From Nymphaea colorata (lineage: Eukaryota; Streptophyta; Magnoliopsida; Nymphaeales; Nymphaeaceae): a stretch of DNA of 64,000 bases. Positions within the stretch are counted from its first letter, which is position 1. Every line of letters starts with the position of its first letter. Positions 39,847-52,900 of the stretch are shown here, one piece after another. The translations under genes were made by a program, and so were the position numbers. The notes under the pieces were generated by a model. That model made no database searches and was not told the DNA's origin. It saw only the letters and a list, made by a program, of their open reading frames with translations. The stretch spans positions 18,906,848 to 18,970,847 of the forward strand of contig NC_045141.1 of assembly GCF_008831285.2 (NCBI RefSeq). The letters run 5' to 3'.

Positions 39847-39954
39847 CTTTTGAGAGAGTGAGAAATCCAGTTAATCTTCTCTTTTGCATGTTTTTCAGTG
39901 GTAAGCCCGGATGATACTGCTAAACAGTGCCGCAGCCTGTTTCTCAATCATTGA
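34924..39954 (+). CDS. PMM: Phosphomannomutase
   Basis: Eleven coding exons: 34924-34992, 36703-36747, 36820-36886, 37686-37762, 37994-38029, 38110-38165, 38420-38519, 38820-38915, 39008-39097, 39706-39757 and 39899-39954 (stop TGA), 247 residues, almost the same length as Arabidopsis PMM (246). HAD motif I FDVDGTLT has nucleophile Asp13 and Asp15. [45 protein letters not shown] (sugar-phosphate contacts), [19 protein letters not shown] and [17 protein letters not shown] (metal-binding Asp) follow in the expected order. The enzyme interconverts mannose-6-phosphate and mannose-1-phosphate in the cytosol, feeding GDP-mannose for glycosylation and ascorbate synthesis. The start is fixed by the [17 protein letters not shown] start of the family. 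Coding exon 1 is followed by a 1.7-kb intron with a triplicated block. Confidence 0.96.
35146..36405 (+). repeat. Threefold tandem repeat of about 420 bp in PMM intron 1
   Basis: The phrase ATGCAGATGTGCACGAGCAT recurs, with small changes, at about 35151, 35577 and 35991, so periods are about 426 and 414 bp. Each copy continues with a GACTTGGAAAAAA block (missing from copy 2), GCTTCAGAG-AGTTT, ATCCT-GAGAAG (or AGAGCAG), GTGACTAGGCATTATT and GCAATACTACG-TAGATT-AATGCC, and ends near CTTCTTAGG. The copies differ by numerous substitutions and short indels, so the duplications are not recent. Confidence 0.9.
37138..37328. mobile_element. TIR repeat, AGGGGTGGAGCC family, copy 2
   Basis: Starts CAGAGGTGGAGCCAAG and ends CCTGCCCCTGGCTC in intron 3 of the phosphomannomutase gene, imperfect inverted repeats around an AT-rich core. 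Confidence 0.45.
39780..39846. repeat. (TA)n(GA)n microsatellite in PMM intron 10
   Basis: About 45 bp of TA followed by about 22 bp of GA, in an intron of only 141 bases, so it makes up about half of the intron. A TG-rich stretch lies between the donor and the repeat. Confidence 0.95.
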
Positions 39955-41354
39955 TTTTGGAGTTGGACAGCGAAGCTCTTTTTTTTCTCCTCGAAAGTAC
40001 TTAGGGTCGTAATAGTCCCGTTCTCGTTGGCAAAGAGCCTTGTAGGAGGATTTGTTTGAAATTTTATGTGATTTATTGTAATTTAATACAAGAGATCAAA
40101 CACGTCTTTGATGATCATGACCTCTGCCACTGAAAAATACAATTGAGAAAAAAAATCAAGTCACAGTTGCCAGAGTATTCGCAAAAAGATGGAATTATAT
40201 TGAGTTCTCTTGTCCAAACCAAAATGAGATGGGATTTTGACTCTTGATCTTGCTTTCATTAAATAGCTTTACGCTTAGGTACTCTTTTGCTACATGGGGA
40301 CCACGATTTGTGTCGAACCATGTGGGTGGGATCCGTATAATTAAGAGCCTAGATTCTAAAATTCGTGCAATTTTTTTATTCTTTTACTAGGATAATAGCT
40401 TTATATAAAATGTTTATTATTTTGTAACATCACTGCCATTTATTTCGATTCATGCGTAAAAGGGACCAATTTCCTTTATAATTAAGTTTGGGTTTCTGAA
40501 ATTCATGCTTTGACGATGGTAGAATTTATCATTTGTTAACTAATTTTTTATCTACTCCACCATGGTTTCTTGCTTGCTTCTTAATGATTGGCAATTAGTA
40601 CTTAACAAGGATCACGTCCCTTCAAGAGGCCGCATGGACCTGGTTTCACTTGGACTAGGCACTATGTTGGCAGGATTAACTACACATTAAAGAAAACATA
40701 GTGAAAAATTTTGTCATGTTTCATCCTTCAGTAATCAGCATATACTGCGATGCAGTCCACATCTGCATGTTATTTAATAGACTGATAACAGTAACGTATT
40801 TTTATGAGTCATCTCTGTACACTCCCAATACCAACACTGAGGCCGCAAAGATGACCATGGACTAATCACCTCTTTACCAAAGGCGGGCTATCTGCAGGGA
40901 GGTGCAAACAATTAGCTTAAGACATGCCTCTGATTAGGATCAAATATATTACAAAAATAGCTTTGTGCAGTTGGAGCTAAGCTGATCTTGGATTGTCTGG
41001 ATTAGGCCTTGAGTCATTCGTCATTATCAATAAAATATAAAAAGGAACCTGAATTGGACAAAATCCACTAGCATTTTTTTTCACGTGAGTACTTGCTTTG
41101 AACCAAACCTCTTCCCTATGTAACATGACCTCTAAACAAGCGTAGGATTCCCGTCGAAACGAGATTTAGGTTTGGACTTTGTACTGAACCACGAGGAAGC
41201 CGCACGCAGACTTAGTGCATCTTACAGGATTGATCCAAGCATACGACTAGGGTTGGAATACTTGGATAATCTCTCCCTCACTCTAGCCTTAACATGCTGA
41301 CGTGTTTCGCTGCGAAGACAAGAAAAAATGTGCAGAACGATTTATAGAAAAATT
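39955..41354. other. Spacer between convergent PMM and SEND1 genes
   Basis: About 1.4 kb between two facing stop codons, with both 3' UTRs. AT-rich, with no recognisable exon or repeat family. Confidence 0.6.
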
Positions 41355-44296
41355 TCAGCTTGAAAGATCTTCCTTTATACTGGCTAAGAAGGTCCGCAAC
41401 TCTCTACCTCTTCTTTCATGGTCTGTTAATGGCCTCTCTTCATCTGACTCACTAAGATCAATTACATCAACTTGAAGAACGTTAGATTTACAAGCGCCGT
41501 GCTTATGCATATGAATGGGAGGAGATGGGGTCGAAAGGTCAATGATACAAGAATTTGCACCATTCATATCAATGCTTTGATATTCACCATGAAGAACCAA
41601 GTCTTTGAGCTGAGTTTCTACTTCGTCCAGTACCAATTTTTCATTCTCGGATTGCTTTCTTCTTGCTTTACATGGGTTCTGTTTCTTGGCTCCTTTGGAG
41701 GCGAAATCGGACAGCATTTCTGGGCAAGCACTGGATTACAAAACATAAGGTGCGTTTTAGGAATACAATACAATATGGTGCAGAGGAGCAATCAAATGTA
41801 AACAAGAGGAAAAGAAAAAAGTTATTTCAGAAACAAAGGACCAAATATCCTGTAGCCACGAGATATCCTGTAAATCATCAAGGAAACCCTGTAGCATGCC
41901 TTGAGGTTTTTATGGTCTGTACAGTACGCTTCTATCCACCAGGTGCCATATTTGTGCAAATGGGTTCAAAACAACATTGCAACATTCTCCCCCTCTTCAA
42001 GGAAAATGGCCAAAATCTAAAGCCAACAGAAAAAAGGATCTAATCCTCAAGAACCTAAAAAGAGGAACTTGCAAAATGCAGCCATTACAGAAACAAACTG
42101 CAGCCATCATAGAAACAAACAATATAACAGAATGAACTCTATCCCTCAAATTTGATACTTCCCTAAGCTATCAAGAATATACACCATAAGGAGGGAGGAG
42201 GCTGATAAAACTGGCTGGTATAGGCTGAGTTTTCTTCACAAGTTTGATCTTAACCTATTTAGCTTACTCGAGAGCAGACTGTTTCCAAACAAAGCTACCG
42301 GTCTGCACCTCATCTAAGGGGGAAAGAAATAAGTCAAAGAGAAGGATATATATTATATTTGTTCACTACAAATATGATAATAAATTTAGATCTTTTATGG
42401 TGCAGCAGATCATAATCAACCCCAGACTTGGCCTTCTCATCATTTACTCTAAAAATAAATTACGATAAAATCAGGGGTGGAGATAGAAATTTCTGGCTAA
42501 GGGGCACTAGTATTAAATTTTACAATTTTACGGAACATCAACATGCAAATGAGAAAAACTGCAATGAGATGTCAATGTAAAAAATACGTATTCTTTTGTG
42601 GGACCTTGTCGGCAATTGCCCACACCTGCCTGTGACCCTGGATAAAACACACTATACAGCAACATTTTCTGGAGATGTTTCACTCCAAAATTATTAAGTC
42701 CCAAATGAATATAAAAGGACCATATACCTCCTCAACACACTGGCTGGAACAATAGATGGTCTGACCTTTGGCTCTCCTCCCCAAGAAACCTCAAAACATT
42801 CTACTCCATTAAGTTTCCTATGCTTTAGAATGGAAGCAACACGATAGCCAACAGGTAACTGCAGATCAGGAAACAAATGCATCAACATCAAAACAGAAAG
42901 ACAGCAAAAATAATGAGGGCAACAGATATAAATATCATCACTTCAGGCCAATTAGAGAGATGCTTAGAAGACGTATAAAGGTCACCCTTGGCATTGGAGC
43001 TTGAATCCCTAGGTCATAAGAAATAGCTCGCAGGTTTGCCAGTCGCCTAAGATCTCTTTCAGCAATCTTAGGGAGGATATATTCATCTGAAAGATAAACA
43101 GTTGTCCACATCAAACAAGTTAATTGAATCTCCATATATTGATATCTTACCAGAAAGGAACTAGTATAGCTGAAGGGGAAATGACAACTGAGGGATAAAT
43201 CCTAAGCTTGCTTTTGATCCACATGGAATAAAAGTCTGATCATGTGCAAATATACATAAACATGAACACTTCAATCCTCATGGACTTTCTTGTGATGGAT
43301 TAGAAAACCGTCATTTCCGGTGTCCAAAACCATTTCCCATAATTTGAACATCATTCATGCACACACACACACACACACATACACATAGAGAGACAGAGAG
43401 AGAGAGAGAGAGAGAACCTGTTTTATCAGGAGGCCATCCAAAGGACTGAGCACACAACAGATGAAGTTGATCACGCTGGAAATGTAGTTGACCAAGCACT
43501 CTATAATAGATTGAATAGAGTGGCGGTTTAGTAGGATCAAGTTAGCAGACAAATACTTAACCCATTTATTTCAAGTACATAAATTTTACCTTTGCACCTC
43601 AACTGATTCTGGTGAGTGACAATTGGGCCTCAAATATGCATTAATCACACTCTGAGAATGCTCATCCAACTTTGGGTTTTGCCTCTCATCTGAGATACCC
43701 GCAATTATGCAGTCAAAAGTTCTATTATTTTCAAAGAACAAAGTATTCAAGGAAGAACAAGGAGACTACGGACATTAGCAACAATAACTAACCCAATCTC
43801 TTGGAAGCCAACTCATAAATGAGACAAAGTAATGCTTAAATCCTAGCACATGTTTATAAAGCAATTTCAGGCCTATCAAATGAGTACATATGTTTCGGAA
43901 TTTCAAAAAGCTCTTGTGAGGAAATATGAAACACACACACACATATATAGGGTAATTTTGTATCCCATCAGGCATTCTATAATGATTTGATGGCTCACAC
44001 AGGAGACATGTATAAGCAACTGTGAGCTCAACAATGTGACTACAATTGACGTTTTTATAACATTTGTTCAAGGTATATCAACCTCTTCTTTGAATAATTA
44101 ACAAGCTGAGGATGCTGGATATTTCTTTCCCAAGTTGAGAGGAGTTCTAGAAGGGTCACAACATCGCCACTAAATGTATTGCTGTCACTTCTTAGAGCCT
44201 ATGTTGATGTCATTATTTCTTGGTTCCTAAAAGCATAGTTGTTACTGTCAACTCCTTTATGAAATTATATATTGCTGGAAGAAAAAATGGAATTTC

Positions 44297-44336
<40 letters not shown>

Positions 44337-46963
44337 TGGCCACTACTTTTTTTTCCCCCTTTACTAAAGGTGGGCTCCATGCACTTTATGAAGGAAAAGT
44401 GGTTCATGATGGACACCTCCGTCTCTCTCTGTTACAGCCCCACATGCTCACAACACAACAAAAAACTTCGAGGAGAAGCCAAACATGTAATAGCATTTAT
44501 AATAGATGTTTACATTTAACATAAAGATAGAAGATTTTAGGTCCTTAAGTCACTGGAGCAGATGAACTCAAGCTCTGCAATGCACCAAATTCTAAAGAAA
44601 TAATTTCTTACCCATATTTTTCATGTCCCAGCACTGTTTGTCTTCCATACTCACGTTTGCAATCAGAGATTTATCTGAACTTTTACCAACATCTTTTTTC
44701 TTAGCAAATGCTAAACCCTGTGACATTGTCTGCTGGAGGATGTTTTCTTCTCCTATCGATTTTACAAGCTGACATGCGGTCTCCTGCATTAAGAATTAAG
44801 GCAAAACAAGCAAGAAAACAAGGACATAACTCATCACATATTTGCACATCAAACTTGAATCACGAGAAGGAAACAACCATTCAACAGCCCATTCCACTAC
44901 AACCCACCAGCAAGATCATCATATTGATCTTAAGAAAAAAAAATCAAACGTGGGGAAGCTACAAGATATTTACTGAAACATGAAATAAGCAACTAGAATC
45001 CAGTGCTGGGTGTTAAGTGTCAATGAGTGGACAAACTTATTCCAAATCAGAAAGCTAAAACAATATCAATATGTCTCCACTCAATGGATGTTCTCCTAGG
45101 TTCAAATTACAATTCAAATTTTGTACATGGAAAAATAAAAGAACATTCATGTGCATATCTACAAAAGCAATTATCTGCTTCACACCCAATGGCCCACAAA
45201 AGGGTGAATGACAGTCGCAAAAGGGAGGTTTTTATAGAACAACAAGTGAGAAAATTTTCCCCAGAAAAGTTCAACTTGTTTTTCCGAGATTCAAATCTAT
45301 ATAAGAAACTAGAAAATGATCACTTTCTAAATGGAACAGCCATGGAATGACCTAGGAGCTTGTATATGAACAAGCCAGCTTCTACGGTTCTACCTAATAT
45401 ACTGCCTATGATTTTGCAAACAGGCCGATTGCACCCAAAATATGGTTGTTTTTCAAGAGCCAAAACTAAGTTTTGAATCTATTAAAATAAACGGCAAGAC
45501 AAGAAAGAATAGATGCTAGGGCGGCTTTTGAAGCACAATATCCTTGCTTGGGCCATCATGATCCATCGTGGTCTTATGGGTATTATCACCATCCAGAATC
45601 AGTTACTGGACTTGGTTGGGTTCATCATGATACCTCCCCTAGAGAAGCATGTTGAAAGGGTGCCTTGAACCACAAAAAAATTGTTTCATGTAAAAACTAA
45701 AGATAAGATGCTTTGAAGCATTAATGTAAAGCACATCAATGAAAAATGCACTGGCTTGCACCTTCTTTTTTCGCTTATGCAATTATGAAAGAATAAAGGT
45801 GGTCACAAATTTCCTTTAGCAGATAGATAAATTGTACTTTAAAAAGGTTCAGCAGCCTACTAAGTACAACACATAATAAAGCAGGACAAATTTCATACAT
45901 CGATCATAGCAGGAAAAAAGATTTAACTTTTTATTTTCTGCTTACCTGGCCTATTCCATGAACCTTTTGAGAATAGTCACCACCAAGAAGAAGAGCTAAA
46001 GTGATCTGTTAAAAAGAAGAAAAAAACACCAAACCAACTATTGTAAGCATTTAGATAATCTACATATATAAGCAACTGAAAAACCAGAGAAAAAAGAGTA
46101 AAAACTGGAGGAGCCAATCCCAATCAACCATATATAATCCTAGTGTGGAAAATGCATGCAAGATGCTTGCATCTCTAAGCATATGGCTATGCAATTTCAT
46201 GCTCGTTTCGAACATTGAAGTTTCCAGTCCATACACAAATACCATCAAGCCAATAACAATTATTCTATTCTTATGGTGTCTAACTACAAAACCTCAATGT
46301 TTCCAAAATCATCATCAAAATACTAATATTTGACCCTGATGACGCATTCACATTCCCATGCACATGTCATCTTTTTCATGTTTCCTAGAAAGAAGACAAA
46401 GATTGCTGAGGATATTGGATTGTAATGGCTAGCAGAAAACGTACAAAAACATTTAACAAAGTATGACGTCTGACTGTGCTCCCAAATATGAAACTTCTTC
46501 AAAGCTCAAAAAGTGAAAGAACCCTAAAGAAAAATGACCCATTAGCTGAATAGGACTCCTTAACATTCTGAGATTAGCCCCATTCAATTTTTGACGTTTG
46601 GCATCCTTAATCTGATAAGATAGAAATGTCTACTGACCCCTCAATGGTGCTGCAAGTCCTTCCCATTTATTAACATATTAGGACCCTTACAGACTGATAG
46701 ATCATCCACCAGACATAGTCTGAATACCCAAAATTGCAGTAAGAAAGGACACGAGGCAGGGCCAGCCCAGCCTTGTAGCAGCCCATTAAAGCCAATCTAG
46801 CCAACAAGTATATAGAGCTATGTCACATGGGTGCTTCTAAATAGCTGCCACACCCATGTCGACACTGTGGTGGTGCTTTTCCGACACAACACATTCAGTT
46901 TGGTCAGTCGAACTGGATAAAACTGACCATTTTAGATGTGCACATAACTAAACTATCTTTAAT

Positions 46964-46994
<31 letters not shown>

Positions 46995-49900
46995 GACTAC
47001 TAAACAGATAAATAACTATATAAAAAATGATTTATATACATATATACACACACATATATAAACACCCTCACCACATCCACATCCACACCCCGCACTCAGG
47101 TGACATAAGTACAGAAAATTAGAGATAGCCAACTATTCAACCCAATTGTTATCAGGTTATGTTAGGTTTGACTTGTTTTGAGCTTAATGCAAGGCCTTTT
47201 ACACAATACTGTAAATCAGGCCCAAATTCGAGAATACAAATGCTTCAAGAGATACACTCTTGAAGATCCCAACAACTTCAATAGATAATGCAAAGCCAAA
47301 CCTCAAACTTGAGGAGAAGATACCAAATATATTAATCTCAAGAGAAGAATACACAAGAAAGGCCAAAAAGCCTTAAAAGAACAAAGGTCCCAAGTGCCCT
47401 ATTTATAGAGGAAGTATATAAGAAAGGAGGAAGAAAAGAGGAAGAGGAAGTGGCTGTTGGGGCTCCCAACGGCTAGACTTCTAGCCATTGGGAACTCCCA
47501 ACAGCTACTTCCTTTCTTAATAAAAAAAGGAAAAGAAAAAGGTTTAGAAAAAGGCATGAAAAATAAAGACAAAATAAATACAAAAAGTTACAAAAAGTCC
47601 TATGCATACACACATACATTTATATATACAAATCATACATCAAACTGCTAAGAGTTTAAGATATATGATAGTAGATACAAAAACATGTATGTATACTTAC
47701 ATTATAAATTCTAACACCCCCCCTCAAACTTACGGTGTAATCACCGAAAGTTTGCCAAGAAGAAACTGGAATCTTGCGGAAGCCAGTGCTTTGGTGAAGA
47801 AATCTCCAAGTTGATATTCAGAAGGGACAAAAGATAGATCAATTGTTCGGCTAAGATATTCCTCTCTCACATAGTGACAATCCATTTCAATATGTTTTGT
47901 CCTTTCATGAAAAGTGTGATTGCTAGCAATATAGATGGCACTTTTGTTGTCGCAGCAGAGCTTGGTGGCTTCATTGAGGTCAATTCCAATGTCCTTCAAT
48001 AAGCTTTTCAACCATACAATCTCCATGGTGGTGGTAGCCATTGCACGATACTATGCTTCAGTTGAAGATAAAGAGACTTTATGTTGTTTTTTGCATCTCC
48101 ATGAAATGAGAGAGTCACCTAGAAAAACACAAAAACCGGTGGTGGAATGCCTATTATTAGGATCTCCACCCCAATCAACATCAGTATAAGCAATCATATT
48201 CAAGTTTGATGAGGATGATAGAAAAAGTCCCTTAGTGATAGTGTGTTTGACATATCGAACAATCCTCAATGCAGCTCCCATGTGTAATGAAGTGGGTCTT
48301 TGTTGAAACTGACTTATAACATGTACAGCATGTGATATGTCATGCCTTGTGATGGATAAATATGTGAGAGCTCCCACCAATTGACGAAAGGGGGTGGGAT
48401 TTTCTAGAATTTCTCCATCATCAATCTTCATCTTTACTCCTAAAGCTTCAGGAGTGTCCACTACCTTGTCATCAGTGATTCCTGATCTGCTTATAATGTT
48501 ATTGGCAAACTTCATTTGTGAGAGCAAGTATCCTCTTCTACTATAAGCAACTTCAATACCAAGGAAATATGTTAGTTTACCCAAATCAGTCATTTCAAAT
48601 TCATTCTTAAGGAAAGTCTTTACCTGCATAATTCCGTTGGCATCATTACCTGTAACAATCATATCATCTACATATAAAAGCAACACAATTGTACCTATAG
48701 TTGTGTTTTTAACAAACATAGCTGTGTCAGAAAAACGTGATTTAAAACCTTGTTTAAACATAACATTGCTAAACATATCAAACCAAGCTTTTGGAGCTTG
48801 TTTCAAACCATACAATGCCTTTCTGAGATAAAGAACTTTGCCTTTAGGTACATCTAGCCCAGGGGGTGAGTCCATGTATACCTCCTCATTTAAGTAACCA
48901 TTCAAAAAAGCATTTTTGACATCCAATTGATATATGGACCATTGTTTAATAGAAGCAACAACAATAAGAGCTCTAACAGAGGTCATACGAGCGACAGGGG
49001 CAAAAGTTTCTTCGTAATCAATCCCATATTCTTGGGCATATCCTTTGGCAACAAGTCTAGCTTTATACCTTTCAATAGATCCATCACTTCTAGTTTTGAT
49101 TTTGTAAACCCACCTACATCCTATTGTCTTTTTCCCGATAGGAAGAGACACAATGTCCCAAGTTTTATTATCATCAAGGGCTTTAAGTTCATTGTTCATG
49201 GCTTCAACCCAAAGTGGGTTAGTTTTGGCTTCAACATAGGATGAAGGTTCATCAAGAGAGTGAATAGCTAATAAGCAAGCTCTATGTTTTGGAGAAAAAG
49301 ACTCGTAGGAGACAATTTTTTGAGGTGGATGAATATCTCTTTCAGATCTCCTAAGAGTAGGTTGAGACTCTTGGATGTTTTGTTGAGACCTTCTCTCATA
49401 AACTATTACATCCCTTGGTGGTGGTCTATTAAAAGAAGTGCTATCAACCTCATTTAGAGCATCATCGTATGAAGAGTGCAAAACATCATCATCATCATTA
49501 TCATAATCATCATCTTTTATCCATAAAAAGGAATATTCATCTTCATGCTTGGGTTTATTTTCATTAAAGCCATTTTCTTCTTCTAAAAAAATCACATTTC
49601 TAGAAACATAGACCTTATCTTTTTCAATATCATAGCATCTATATCCTTTTTGAGTTTCGGAATAGCCAATAAAGACACATTGAATAGCCCTAGATGAAAG
49701 TTTATCATTTTTGTCATTTAAAATGTAACATTTGCAACCAAAGACTTTGAATCTTTTATAAATTGGCTCCAAATTAAAAAGTTTTTGAAAAGGTGAAATA
49801 TTTTCTAAAATTTTAGAGGGCATTCTATTAATCAAGTAAATGGATGTAAGAATTGCTTCAGCCCAAAAATTTTTTGGAACATTTTTTGATATAAGGAGAG

Positions 49901-52900
49901 CTCTTGTTGTTTCAAGAATATGTCTATGTTTTCTTTCGGCGATTCCGTTTTGTTGGGGGGTTTTGGGACAAGACTTTTGGTGTATAACTCCCTTTTCCTT
50001 TAGGAATTCTTCGAATTCATTGGAAATGAATTCTCCTCCGGAATCACTTCTAAAAATTTTAAGGTTTGCATCAAATTGAGTTTTGATCATGTTGTAAAAG
50101 TTTTTGAAATTCAAAAAGACTTCCGATTTGCATTTAAGAAAGTAAACCCAAGCATAACGAGAGTAATCATCTACAAAAATGACATAATAAAGTAAACCAC
50201 CTTTAGACATAATAGGAGCGGGACCCCATACATCCGAATGCACTAATTCAAAAGGTGCTTTTGCAACAAAATTTCTATTTCCAAAAGGTAAAGCCTTAAT
50301 TTTGGCTTTAATACAATCATCACATGAGATCATTTCTTTACATTTCTCTTCCAAAAAAGGGATACAAGTCATTTTTCCTAAACTTGAATGTCCAAGTCTT
50401 TGATGCCAAATTTGGATGTCACTCTTCTTGACTACATTGCAAGTTGGGTTGGAAAGATCCAAATAATCAACATAGTAGAGATCATCTTTCCTAGAACCTT
50501 CCCCAATCGTCTTCTTGGAAAGATGGTCCTGTATCAAAAATTTATTTTGTGAGAAGACAATATCACATCCATGATTTGTTATTTGAGAAACCGACAAGAG
50601 ATTTAAGTTAAGTTTGGGAATGAATCTAACTTTTGGTATTTTGAAAACTTTTGAATCAAAATTTTGATCAATATTCCCAACACATCTGATTTCAAGAGGA
50701 GTTCCATCGGCGGTTTTAACAAAAGGGCACGATTCCTCCTTAGTGCATTCGGTAAGTAATGAACTACAAGGGGTCATATGAAAAGAAGCTCCAGAATCAA
50801 GAATCCAAGAGTACTTACTTGAAGATGTAGATGCTATCGTTGCTCCGGAAGTTGGAGAAGTCCCTTTCCCTTTGAGTAGTGGTTGAAGAGCATCAATAAG
50901 CTTGTCTAGGTCAAATCGATTGCTTTCTTCATACATTGTCCCAGCCACACTTGTCTTTTTGTCAAATCTCCTCAATTTAGGACACCTAGGTTTAGTGTGT
51001 CCTTCTTCTTGACAATGGAAACATATAATCTTCTTGTTGCCATTATTCTCATAATTTCGATTAAAATGAGGAGGTCTATAAGTTCTCATATGAGCACCGG
51101 GTCTTGAAGTAGCAAGAACACTTTCACTCTTTTCTTTACAAAAATTGAGTCTATTCTCCTCCATTTGAAGCTCGGCTATGGCTTCATTCATAGATGGCAC
51201 CTTATGTCTATGAAGCAAGGAAGTTTTGACTCCATCATATTCCGGTCTAAGACCAAGAATGGATTTATAAAATTTTTCCCTTTGGATTTGTTTTTCCCTC
51301 ACTCCAATGTCTCTTGGATCATACCATTCGGGTTCAAATAGGGCAAGTTCGTCCCATAATTGCTCCATTTCTCCAACGTATTGCTTAATGGACTTATCCC
51401 CTTGTTGGAGACTTGCAATCTTCATTTGAAGATTGCACATGTAAGCCACATCTTTCATAGTGTGGGTTTTCTTGAGGAAATCCCAAGCATCATGAGCAAA
51501 ATTATGTTTTGCTATTTGGCCCATAGTTGTAGTATCAACACAAGCAATAATCCAAGTGATAATCTTGTGATGTCCTATCTTCCACTCTTCCCATTTTCTC
51601 TCGTATTCACTCATGACCTTGTCTTTTTCCACTCCATCTAGTTCTTGGGCTTTACCATCTATGGTTTTGGTTAGGACTAATTGAGGTTCACTTTTAGATC
51701 CATCAACAAGTCCCCATAAGCCTTTACTTCTAATGAAATGTTCCATAGTTTTTGCCCAAGAAACATAGTTTGATGAAGTAAGTTTAGGGAGAGGAGGAGT
51801 AGAATTTCTTTCATCCATAATGTGTACCTTGTAGAGGAGACGTTGAGGTAGTGTTAGGATGAAAAACAGCCACAAAAAAAGAAGCTTTTGATGTGCCAAA
51901 AACAGCTTCAATCTTCACCTCAAGGAAGCTTGATCCCGTCACAAATATCACCAAAAGAGGTCAGCAAACAAAACCCTCTTGTGTTTGTGTTAAATCACAG
52001 CCGACAATACATCGAACACTTGGAGTGCTTCACAGCTCCAAAGAAAGAGTAATAGCTGAAACTTCAAGTCTTGAAAAAAAACAGCACGACAAAGAGCCAC
52101 AACCTTGCTCTGATACCATGTAAATCAGGTCCAAATTCGAGAATACAAATGCTTCAAGAGATACACTCTTGAAGATCCCAACAACTTCAATAGATAATGC
52201 AAAGCCAAACCTCAAACTTGAGGAGAAGATACCAAATATATTAATCTCAAGAGAAGAATACACAAGAGAGGCCAAAAAGCCTTAAAAGAACAAAGGTCCC
52301 AAGTGCCCTATTTATAGAGGAAGTATATAAGAAAGGAGGAAGAAAAGAGGAAGAGGAAGTGGCTGTTGGGGCTCCCAACGGCTAGATTTCTAGCCGTTGG
52401 GAACTCCCAACAGCTACTTCCTTTCTTAATAAAAAAAGGAAAAGAAAAAGGCTTAGAAAAAGGCATGAAAAATAAAGACAAAATAAATACAAAAAGTTAC
52501 AAAAAGTCCTATGCATACACACATACATTTATATACACAAATCATACATCAAACTGCTAAGAGTTTAAGATATATGATAGTAGATACAAAAACATGTATG
52601 TATACTTACATTATAAATTCTAACAAATACTTGCTGGTTAAGTAAAAAGCAGGTAAGTCAAACAAGGAAGCCTGTCAGATGCCTTATACCACTACTGATT
52701 CATAGAGCCAGCCTTGGTTCCAAATCCAATACACAATCCCATCCACAAGAAATTATAGGCATATTTAGCTTTTCATTCACCTACTTTTACCTGTTTTTAT
52801 AATCATACAAGCTCAGAAAGAAACAAGAGCTATGCAAATAAAAGTTCTGATGCACAATTATTAAGTATTGTTGTCAAGTGTGAAGGCTAAGTCCCTCTTA

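Larger units (their letters stand above)
47210..52625 (-). mobile_element. Ty1-copia LTR retrotransposon, young and nearly whole
   Basis: A complete 5.4-kb element flanked by the target site duplication AATAC (47205-47209 and 52626-52630). It has two 507-bp LTRs with TG...CA ends, a primer-binding site TGGTATCAGAGC (minus strand, 52107-52118) next to the right LTR, and a polypurine tract at 47717-47729 next to the left LTR. The polyprotein runs on the minus strand in the copia order: gag with a CCHC zinc knuckle (CFHCQEEGHTKPRC), protease (DSGAS), integrase (FVDDYSRYAW), reverse transcriptase (LLYVDDM) and RNase H. Apart from about one interruption it looks whole. The LTRs differ at about six of 507 sites, suggesting roughly 0.5 to 2 million years, depending on the rate. 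It lies in intron 7 of SEND1, in the same direction as the gene. Confidence 0.97.

Noticed and set aside
39505-39861. 118-codon frame across PMM intron 9 and exon 10
   Set aside because: It includes the true exon 10 in frame but the rest is intron with a microsatellite translation (IYIYIY).
45027-45350. 107-codon plus-strand frame in SEND1 intron 8
   Set aside because: No family motif and no splice partners; probably chance.
48637-52123. Plus-strand frames opposite the copia polyprotein
   Set aside because: They are shadows of the minus-strand polyprotein.
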